Shown here piece by piece: positions 5,886 through 11,196 of a DNA stretch of 11,196 nucleotides (position 1 is its first letter; each line of letters opens with the position of its first letter). The notes under the pieces were generated by a model. That model saw only the letters and a program-made list of their open reading frames with translations. It did no database searches and had not been told where the DNA came from. Source of the DNA: Oscillospiraceae bacterium. GTDB taxonomy: Bacteria > Bacillota > Clostridia > Oscillospirales > Oscillospiraceae. Position numbers and translations under genes: made by a program. Where the stretch lies: assembly GCA_020025615.1 (NCBI GenBank), contig JAHHRT010000046.1, positions 1-11,196 of the forward strand, in the 5' to 3' direction.

Positions 5886-6875
5886 TTACATATGCGTTCT
5901 CGGATCGGATGCGTCACCGAGGTTCTGGCCAACGACGTACAGCACCACCGTGATGATGGATGCGATTGCCACAGGTGCCCAGAATTCGATTTCCCAACCG
6001 GGCGTCTGCATGGCGGACTGAGCAGATTCGATAATCTTACCCAGGGACATATCCTTGAGGCCCATGCCGATGTAGGACAGGAAGACTTCGTAGGAGATGT
6101 AGGAGGGGATTTCCGTGGCGGCCATCGTCACAATGACAGAGGTCATAAAGGGGAGAATGTTCTTGGTGGCAATGCGGCGCAGGGGCGTGCCCAGGCAGCG
6201 GGATGCCAGGTTGTATTCCCGGTCACGGATGATAATAACCTGTGTACGGATGAAGTAGGCAATGCCGATCCAGCCGGTGATGGTCAGGGCAAAGACCATG
6301 GACCAGAAGCTGGCGGACATGATCAGCACGATGACGGAGATCAGCAGGACATAGGGCACGTTGCCGATGATGTTATAGACTTCGGTCATAAACATATCGA
6401 TCTTCTTGGAGAAGCCCCAGACGGCGCCGATGGCCACGCCCACGGTCATATTGATGAGGGCGCACACCAGAGCCAGGGTCACAGAGATGCTGGAACCATA
6501 CCAGATAGCATCGAAGGTGGACTGGCCGGAAGCGCCGGCGCCCAAGATCCAGTGGATGTTGTGGCCGAACTTATCCATAGCCGTAGCAGGACTCAGATGC
6601 TTGGCGGTGGAGTCCATCAGGTTGATGAAGGGGTCCACCTCTGCGTCATAGTGGATGACAGCGGGGTAGATATAGGTGAATACCAGGACCACTGCCAGCA
6701 GAGACAGGATGATGATGTTGATTTTCTTCTTGAAGAAGACACGGAACACGGAATGCCAGTAGGAATATCTGGGCGCGGTGATTTTCTCAGAAGCCAGATC
6801 GTCGTGATCCACAGGAGCGAACAGCTCCTCCTCGGAGAGATTCAGGTCGGCCAGATCAATCAGTTTATCAGCCAT
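5886..6875 (-). CDS. oppC: Oligopeptide ABC transporter permease (OppC type)
   Basis: 329 residues, a usual size for OppC. This is the second channel-forming permease, pairing with OppB. A cytoplasmic N-terminal stretch (1-50) leads to a membrane segment (about 53-71), an external loop, then the transport domain with hydrophobic segments at about 127-155, 166-187, 192-208, 245-270 and 299-318. The EAA-type loop that contacts the ATPase is YNLASRCLGTPLRRIATKN (221-239) followed by ILP. The C-terminus DASDPRTHM matches the DP-R ending typical of the family. It starts 5 bp after oppB, with a GAGGT ribosome site overlapping the oppB stop, so the two are probably translationally coupled. Nothing appears truncated. 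Confidence 0.93.
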   Translation of the reverse strand: MADKLIDLADLNLSEEELFAPVDHDDLASEKITAPRYSYWHSVFRVFFKKKINIIILSLLAVVLVFTYIYPAVIHYDAEVDPFINLMDSTAKHLSPATAMDKFGHNIHWILGAGASGQSTFDAIWYGSSISVTLALVCALINMTVGVAIGAVWGFSKKIDMFMTEVYNIIGNVPYVLLISVIVLIMSASFWSMVFALTITGWIGIAYFIRTQVIIIRDREYNLASRCLGTPLRRIATKNILPFMTSVIVTMAATEIPSYISYEVFLSYIGMGLKDMSLGKIIESAQSAMQTPGWEIEFWAPVAIASIITVVLYVVGQNLGDASDPRTHM

Positions 6876-6880
6876 AGTTC

Positions 6881-8458
6881 TTACCTCGATTTGTTAGTGA
6901 AGGAAATTCTGGGATCCATGATGGACATGAGCACGTCGCCCAGAATGATGGATGTAACGGTCAGCAGTGCATAGAACAGGGTCATGCCGACGATGACGCC
7001 GTTATCATAGGTGTTGATAGCGTTGGTCAGCAGGTTACCAGCACCAGGAACGACGTAAACACGTTCGGTGATGATGGCGCCGGTCATAGCACCCAGGACA
7101 CTGGCGGGGATGCCGTGAACAATGGGGATGATGGCATTTTTCAGCACGTGCTTCTTGAAGATCTCGCTTTCGCTCAGACCGCCGGACCGGGCAAACTTGA
7201 CATAGTCGGAGTTCATCTGGTCGATCATGTAGCGGCGCAGCCACTTCATGAGGTTTGCGATGCTGGGCAGAGCCAGAGAGATAATGGGCAGGATATACAT
7301 GAGCCGTGTCGGATGTTCCATATCGAATGTCGTGGGCAATCCGATCTTGCCGCCCAGAGCCTTAAACAGGAAGATGTAAGCCAGGGAAGGAACGGCGATG
7401 ATAAACACAATATAAATCGTACCCAGATGGTCCAGCAGCTTATCCTTGCGAAGTGCCATATAGGTACCCAGCGGAATAGCCAGCACATAGGACAGCAGGG
7501 TTGCGATGATGCCGATGGTGAAGGAGTAGCCAACCTTGCTGAGTCCGGCCTTGTGGGTGGTGACGTTGGTGTAGTCATCCACGAAGTTTGCCTTCACAAC
7601 AGGTGTGCCGTTTTCCAGAGAGCCTGCCAGATAGGTGGCAGAATGGAGATCGTCAGCGGACCGCTCTGTTTTGCCGGAGGGGAACGTGACCATGGATTTT
7701 TCAAAGGAGCCCTGGGAGTCGGTCATGATTTGGAACACATCAATGCCCTGACGGATGGAGTAGGACTTGCCCAGGTTGATATTCACCAGATTTTGATGAA
7801 TGAAGGGGAACTGATCATCACAGTAGAGCAGGTATTTGTGGGTGGTGCCGGTACCCATGATGGCCGGCGAGAATTTGTTACCGCCGTAGACCGGGTCCTT
7901 CCAGGTGAATTTCAGGCCGCGGCCTTCGATGTCTTCCTGGACATTGTGGATGTTATCCACGGTAACCAGACCGGTGATGTATTTACCCAGACGGGCAATC
8001 AGCGGCACATTCTTGTGGGCATACAGACGAGGTTCGCCGCCGTCGGCGTACTTCTTGGTCTTGCCCTTCATTTTGGCTTTCAGAAATTCTACTTCATATC
8101 CATCGTCTTCCATGGTTTCGGTGAAAAGATCGATGTATTCCGCAGTCTTTGCGTCTGCCTTGTCAAGTTTGTTGGGGACTTTCACAACTTTGTCATAAGT
8201 ATCCTGATCAATCTTGCCTTCACGCTTCAGATTCATCAGGAACTCGGAGTAGGAAACATAATCGACATAGCCGTATTTTTCCCACTGCTGCATCTGATAG
8301 ACTTCCTTGGAATTGCCCTTGACCTTGGTATACATGGGGTCAGCCTTGAAGATCAGGTTCCGATCCAAGCAGGAGTAGATCATGACCATGACAATGCCAA
8401 CCACGATGATGACGGAGAGCAAACCGCGTACGATTCGATTCAATAAGTATTTTGTCAT
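6881..8458 (-). CDS. oppB: Oligopeptide ABC transporter permease (OppB type) with an enlarged extracytoplasmic loop
   Basis: 525 residues; ordinary OppB is about 305-340. A membrane segment at about 9-29 is followed by a hydrophilic loop up to about 305, then the standard permease core: segments at about 311-336, 343-366, 386-404, 445-465 and 486-512, the EAA-type loop (YVKFARSGGLSESEIFKKH, 419-437) and the terminal MDPRISF. In the loop, NLGKSYSIRQG (228-238) looks like the usual OppB motif after transmembrane segment 1, so the extra sequence lies on both sides of it. Known topology puts this loop outside the membrane, where the binding protein docks. The ribosome site is poor (GAGATGAGAG upstream of the ATG) compared with its neighbours, and a strong hairpin lies just upstream, so expression may be reduced relative to oppA. 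Confidence 0.9.
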   Translation of the reverse strand: MTKYLLNRIVRGLLSVIIVVGIVMVMIYSCLDRNLIFKADPMYTKVKGNSKEVYQMQQWEKYGYVDYVSYSEFLMNLKREGKIDQDTYDKVVKVPNKLDKADAKTAEYIDLFTETMEDDGYEVEFLKAKMKGKTKKYADGGEPRLYAHKNVPLIARLGKYITGLVTVDNIHNVQEDIEGRGLKFTWKDPVYGGNKFSPAIMGTGTTHKYLLYCDDQFPFIHQNLVNINLGKSYSIRQGIDVFQIMTDSQGSFEKSMVTFPSGKTERSADDLHSATYLAGSLENGTPVVKANFVDDYTNVTTHKAGLSKVGYSFTIGIIATLLSYVLAIPLGTYMALRKDKLLDHLGTIYIVFIIAVPSLAYIFLFKALGGKIGLPTTFDMEHPTRLMYILPIISLALPSIANLMKWLRRYMIDQMNSDYVKFARSGGLSESEIFKKHVLKNAIIPIVHGIPASVLGAMTGAIITERVYVVPGAGNLLTNAINTYDNGVIVGMTLFYALLTVTSIILGDVLMSIMDPRISFTNKSR

Positions 8459-8466
8459 AATTTAAT

Positions 8467-8512
8467 CTCTCATCTCATAGGGTTTTCTCAAAAAACGGTG
8501 TTTTTTGAGATG
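8467..8512 (-). promoter_or_regulatory. Competing hairpins in the oppB leader
   Basis: On the minus strand, TCTCAAAAAAC (8510-8500) pairs perfectly over 11 bp with GTTTTTTGAGA (8496-8486), loop ACC. The same upstream strand (CATCTCA, 8512-8506) can instead pair with TGAGATG (8477-8471), which adjoins the weak oppB ribosome site. The two pairings exclude each other and the first is more stable. There is no U-tract after the first hairpin, so it is not a standard terminator. Confidence 0.45.
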
Positions 8513-8604
8513 GGATTGATAGCTTACACCTCATTGCAGAGGAAAGGCCCGGTTATCCGCGCCAAACAGCACGGAAAGTTGTGTGGATGCGGATGCAGGC
8601 TTTT

Positions 8605-8693
8605 GTAGAGAATACTGCCCGCAATATTCCGGCAGCTGCCTGTCAAAGTTTGACGGCCGGACTGGGTGGAGTACTGGGGGCAGCATTTTCTAC
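8605..8693. repeat. Long-stem palindromic element between oppA and oppB
   Basis: Arms 8605-8620 and 8678-8693 are 16-bp imperfect inverted repeats (14 of 16 match; one of the two mismatches is a G-U pair in RNA). Nested inside are CCGGC/GCCGG (8629-8633 with 8656-8660), the palindrome GGCAGCTGCC (8631-8640) and GTCAAA-G-TTTGAC (8642-8654), some of which compete. Seen as DNA it resembles a small palindromic insertion; as RNA it would be a stable structure separating oppA from oppB. I see no clear target-site duplication and do not recognise a named family. The rest of the 8459-8772 gap has no gene. Confidence 0.55.
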
Positions 8694-8714
8694 ATCTTAA
8701 ATAGTAGCACTTTT

Positions 8715-8740
8715 GGAGGATGGACTTTCGTCCATCCTCC
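8715..8740 (-). promoter_or_regulatory. Intercistronic stem-loop after oppA
   Basis: Perfect 11-bp stem (8715-8725 with 8730-8740); on the minus-strand RNA the loop is GAAA, a stable GNRA tetraloop. It is followed by AAAAG, not U residues, so it is poorly built as a terminator for oppA. In opp, mal and related operons such stems after the binding-protein gene protect the upstream mRNA and raise binding-protein levels relative to the permeases; that role here is inferred from position. Confidence 0.6.
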
Positions 8741-8754
8741 TTTGTACTGTCATG

Positions 8755-8774
8755 TAAAAATCCTGAAACGGATT
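8755..8774 (-). terminator. Weak terminator-like stem at the oppA stop codon
   Basis: On the minus strand AATCC (8774-8770) and GGATT (8763-8759) form a 5-bp stem with a six-base loop, followed by TTTAC. It overlaps the oppA stop. The stem is short and AT-rich, so at best it would give partial termination, compatible with readthrough into oppB. Confidence 0.3.
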
Positions 8775-10968
8775 AGAACAGACCGAAGCTTCTAACCATA
8801 GCACCAGCGTAGTCGGGCAGCATGGTGTCGAGGTAGCTGGAAGGATCGCCGTAGTCAGGACCCCAGCCGAAGCCGTCGCTGAAGTCGTAGTTGGTTTCGG
8901 AACCAGTGCTGGTCAGGAAGCCGGTGTAGGAGTATTCATCGGTGCTGGTGCAGCCCACCAGGTTGATGACCACATTGCCTTCCAGAACAGCTTCCACACC
9001 CTGCTTCAGAGCGTTTGCCTGGTTCTTCATGTATTCCACGGGAGCAGCGTAGGGAGAGTCGATGTAGATGGGGTTCTCTGCGGAGATTTCCACACCCTGT
9101 TCAGCCAGCTCAGCAATGGCCAGCTCCATCTCAGCCTTAGCAGCTTCGGGGTTGTACCAGCCGTCGAAGCCATCGGAAGAACCGATGCCGCCGTCAGCAG
9201 TGGGATCCCAGACCTTCATGGGCTCGCCGTCTGCATCCAGAACAGCCTGAACCATTTCGCCGTAGTAGGTGCCTGCGGGGAAGGTGGTGTCCGTGCCGTT
9301 GATGGCAATGGTCACGTCCTTGGACAGCTGCACAAAAGTGCCGGGGATGTAGGAGTTACGCAGGGAGGGCAGCTTGACTTCTTCGCCGACAGCCTGTGCG
9401 TTACGGTTTGCACGGTCGATGGCAAAGGACAGAGCGCGGCGGAAGTGGACATTGCGAAGAGCTGCGGTAGCGCGGATCTTTGCATCCTCGTCCTTTTCGG
9501 ACTTGGCAGCGCCGTCATTGAAGTTTTCGTATGCTTCACGGTTCAGGTTGAAGAAGCCCATGTAAGAGGTGCCGTTGGTACCGGAAATGGTAGCGTAGTC
9601 CTCAAACAGGCCGTCCTTCTTAGCAGCTTCCAGAGGAGCGGAAGTCAGGCCGCAGCCGTCCAGCACGCCGTTCTTGGTGTCGGTGTAGGGCTTCAGGGGA
9701 TCCTTGCCATCATAGAACATCTGGGTGTAGCTCTTGATGTTGACAGCATCGGGATTCCAGTAGGATTCGTTTGCCTTGTAAGCAACGATATTTTCGGGGG
9801 TGTAGTTGGTCACAACAAAGGGACCGCAGTATGCAATGGAGTCGGGGCCCTTGCCGTACTTGTAGTCAGCAGCGGAAGCATCGAACTCCTCGCCGAACTT
9901 GCCGCCCTTGGATTCATAGAAGGTACGGTTCATGGGAGCGAAGCAGCCGTAAGGCAGCATGGTCAGGAAGTAGGAAACAGGCTCAGTCAGAGTCATTTCC
10001 AGGGTGTAATCATCCAGAGCCTTGACACCGACTTCGGAGAAATCAGTGATGTCGCCGGTGATATACTCATGAACATTGACGATCTTGTTGTCAACCAGGA
10101 ACTCCAGGCCGGCACCGGCATCGAGCATGTGCTGGAAGCCTGCAACAAAGTCATCAGCGGTCAGGTCAGCGACCTCACGGCCCTGAGCATCAACCCACTT
10201 CACGCCTTCACGAATCTTGAAGGTGTAGGTCATCATATCCTCGGAAACTTCCCAGCTTTCAGCCAGAGCAGGCTGCAGGACGTTTTCGGAATCATATTCC
10301 ACCAGGCTGTCGATGGTCTGAACCAGGATGTCAGCATCGGTCTGGTGAGAAGTTGCCAGGATGTCCCAGTTCTTGATTTCGGTAGCGTACAGCTCAGTCA
10401 GGGTATCCTTCAGGGTGTAGCCGTGCTCGGTCAGGTAAGCCTTGGCGCTCTCCTGCCAGGTGCCGGTACCAGCGGTCTCAGCCCACAGAGCCTTCAGAGC
10501 GTCAATGTCTTCGACCTTCAGCAGTTCTTCGACCACGATGGTGGAATGGACACGATCCTGGTCGGGGCCCCACATGACAGTGGAACGGGAACGGGGAGCA
10601 ACACGGCGGATGCCGAAGTTGCCGCCACGGGTGTTCATGGGCAGCATGACGCAGCTCTCCAGCATCTTGGCATCAGCCACAGCCATCAGAGCATAACGCA
10701 TATCTGCATCGGTCTTTTCTTCCAGAGCAGCCTGGTAATGCTCCAGGAATTCGCCCAGGTTGTCATTGTAGATTGCTTCGGATTTTTCATCATAATCCTC
10801 AAGGTCTGCGTAGGGGTCCTGATAGCCCTCTGCATCGGTTGCGGCAGGAGTATCGGGGGTTTCTACGCTGGGTGCATCGGGAGTTTCCGGTGCAGGTTTC
10901 TTTTCGCCGCAGGCTGCCATAGACAGAACCATGGTGAAAGCAAGCAGCAAAGCGCAAAACTTCTTCAT
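8773..10968 (-). CDS. oppA: Oligopeptide-binding lipoprotein (OppA, family-5 binding protein), apparently circularly permuted
   Basis: 731 residues; classic OppA is about 540. The lipoprotein signal ends at lipobox LSMAAC with Cys20, then a Pro/Thr/Glu-rich linker (21-47). A normal family-5 start appears only at about 200: WDILATS, then SLVEYDSENVLQPALAESWE (221-240) and MTYTFKIREGVKWVD (246-260). The family fold continues through FRRALSFAIDRA (509-520) to GWGPDYGDPSSYLDT (701-715). Ordinary members continue about 100 residues after this motif; this one stops 16 residues later. The missing part appears to lie at 48-150: YDEKSEAIYNDNLGEF, RYALMAVADAKMLES and CVMLPMNTRGGNFGIRRVAP resemble the usual C-terminal helix and final strand. 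It is the first gene of the operon, with GGAGG (10981-10977) 8 bases before the ATG. Family and role are firm; the permutation is my reading without an alignment. Confidence 0.92.
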   Translation of the reverse strand: MKKFCALLLAFTMVLSMAACGEKKPAPETPDAPSVETPDTPAATDAEGYQDPYADLEDYDEKSEAIYNDNLGEFLEHYQAALEEKTDADMRYALMAVADAKMLESCVMLPMNTRGGNFGIRRVAPRSRSTVMWGPDQDRVHSTIVVEELLKVEDIDALKALWAETAGTGTWQESAKAYLTEHGYTLKDTLTELYATEIKNWDILATSHQTDADILVQTIDSLVEYDSENVLQPALAESWEVSEDMMTYTFKIREGVKWVDAQGREVADLTADDFVAGFQHMLDAGAGLEFLVDNKIVNVHEYITGDITDFSEVGVKALDDYTLEMTLTEPVSYFLTMLPYGCFAPMNRTFYESKGGKFGEEFDASAADYKYGKGPDSIAYCGPFVVTNYTPENIVAYKANESYWNPDAVNIKSYTQMFYDGKDPLKPYTDTKNGVLDGCGLTSAPLEAAKKDGLFEDYATISGTNGTSYMGFFNLNREAYENFNDGAAKSEKDEDAKIRATAALRNVHFRRALSFAIDRANRNAQAVGEEVKLPSLRNSYIPGTFVQLSKDVTIAINGTDTTFPAGTYYGEMVQAVLDADGEPMKVWDPTADGGIGSSDGFDGWYNPEAAKAEMELAIAELAEQGVEISAENPIYIDSPYAAPVEYMKNQANALKQGVEAVLEGNVVINLVGCTSTDEYSYTGFLTSTGSETNYDFSDGFGWGPDYGDPSSYLDTMLPDYAGAMVRSFGLF

Positions 10969-10996
10969 TCTTTTTTCCTCCAGTTATGGATTTTTT

Positions 10997-11025
10997 CATT
11001 TTACGCTATGAAGACACGCAAAATG
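10997..11025 (-). promoter_or_regulatory. oppA leader stem-loop 2
   Basis: Minus strand CATTTTGCG (11025-11017) pairs with CGTAAAATG (11005-10997): 9 bp including one G-U pair, with an 11-base loop. It lies in the predicted 5' UTR, 15 bp before the ribosome site. An A-rich stretch follows, so it is not a terminator. Confidence 0.4.
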
Positions 11026-11040
11026 AACAGCTCGAATTTC

Positions 11041-11062
11041 TATGCAAGCCCAAGGGCGCATA
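11041..11062 (-). promoter_or_regulatory. oppA leader stem-loop 1
   Basis: On the minus strand TATGC-GCCC (11062-11054) pairs with GGGC-(TT)-GCATA (11051-11041): 9 bp with a 2-base bulge and a tight 2-base loop. It starts about 10 bases after the predicted transcription start and could stabilise the 5' end of the mRNA. Confidence 0.4.
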
Positions 11063-11078
11063 AAAATTCACAGCTATT

Positions 11079-11107
11079 AGTGTACCACAAACACGCTTAT
11101 TTCTCAA
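11079..11107 (-). promoter_or_regulatory. Sigma-A type promoter of the opp operon
   Basis: Minus strand: -35 TTGAGA (11107-11102, five of six), 17-bp spacer, -10 TACACT (11084-11079, four of six) with an extended TG (TGGTACACT). Transcription would start near 11072 and give a leader of about 104 bases before the oppA ATG. No other promoter of this quality was seen between oppA and the ApbE-like gene. Confidence 0.75.
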
Positions 11108-11135
11108 CCAAAAAGTCACTTTTTTTGAGAAAATC
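11100..11135 (-). promoter_or_regulatory. Operator-like palindrome over the opp -35 box, with a weak CodY-like match
   Basis: Arms 11100-11107 plus 11110-11115 pair with 11119-11124 plus 11125-11132: a 14-bp inverted repeat with a 2-base bulge and a 3-base centre. It covers the -35 element. On the minus strand GATTTTCTCAAAAAA (11135-11121) matches the CodY consensus AATTTTCNGAAAATT at 11 of 15 positions (counting N). CodY controls opp in several Firmicutes; whether this lineage has CodY is not visible. Alternatively it is the terminator of an upstream gene, though it has no proper U-tract. From 11136 to 11196 I see no gene or clear site. Confidence 0.4.
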
Positions 11136-11196
11136 ATCAAAGTTTCCTGTTGTTTGCCTGATATTGGCTCTTTTCTTCTGCACTTTTTCCCATATC

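Noticed and set aside
5892..8446. Plus-strand open frames opposite oppC and oppB
   Set aside because: His/Asp/Gly-rich shadow translations of membrane-protein genes, with no family resemblance.
8628..8654. TTGACA on the minus strand in the gap as a possible separate oppB promoter
   Set aside because: No acceptable -10 lies 16-18 bp downstream (TGCGGG), and the hexamer is part of a palindrome.
8702..8745. Tiny minus-strand ORF starting in the 8715-8740 hairpin (AGGAGG next to ATG)
   Set aside because: The ribosome site directly abuts the ATG with no spacer and both are locked in a perfect 11-bp stem. Only 11 codons follow.
8583..8795. Possible 70-residue plus-strand protein in the oppA-oppB gap
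   Set aside because: It runs through the inverted-repeat element and into oppA, has no ribosome site, and its sequence has no recognisable feature.
8773..8830. C-terminal truncation or frameshift of oppA
   Set aside because: The next 300 bp encode nothing like the missing family-5 segment in any frame, and a matching segment is present near the N-terminus, so rearrangement explains it better.

Overview
The window looks like chromosome of a spore-forming Clostridia-class Firmicute, most likely a gut lineage near Oscillospiraceae/Ruminococcaceae. The reasons are a sporulation peptidoglycan hydrolase (SpoIIP), strong AGGAGG-type ribosome binding sites, a moderately GC-rich composition by eye, and an Opp transporter whose lipoprotein has a Firmicutes-style lipobox. 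The taxonomic placement is inference. All genes I can support are on the minus strand, so the biological reading order runs from high to low coordinates.

Layout in transcription order. From 11196 to 10969 lies a regulatory region with a good sigma-A type promoter (-35 at 11102-11107, extended -10 at 11079-11084), a bulged palindrome over the -35 box, and two leader stem-loops. oppA (10968-8773) encodes a 731-residue peptide-binding lipoprotein. A 314-bp gap (8772-8459) holds no gene but contains a weak terminator-like stem, a perfect 11-bp hairpin, a roughly 89-bp long-stem element and a pair of competing hairpins ahead of oppB. oppB (8458-6881), oppC (6875-5886), oppD (5873-4125), oppF (4111-2813) and a membrane-anchored ApbE-like protein (2800-1550) follow with gaps of 5 to 13 bases, so they form one transcription unit. 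A palindrome-packed spacer (1531-1260) bounded by two identical 21-bp terminator-type repeats leads to a U-tract terminator and then spoIIP (1192-77), whose Shine-Dalgarno sequence lies in a hairpin. A tRNA-Ser(CGA) with its own promoter starts at 40 and runs off the window edge.

How the genes work together. OppA captures peptides outside the cell, OppB/OppC form the channel, and OppD/OppF hydrolyse ATP. Several parts of this transporter are remodelled. OppA appears circularly permuted: the usual C-terminal segment of family-5 binding proteins sits near its N-terminus. OppB has an extracytoplasmic loop of roughly 270 residues. OppD has about 240 extra residues, mostly charged helix or coiled coil, between Walker A and the Q-loop. 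OppF has a hydrophobic C-terminal tail. The operon ends with an ApbE (FMN transferase) relative that has lost recognisable catalytic motifs. Together these suggest an expanded, perhaps lineage-specific, Opp-type importer with an accessory membrane protein; that interpretation is inference.
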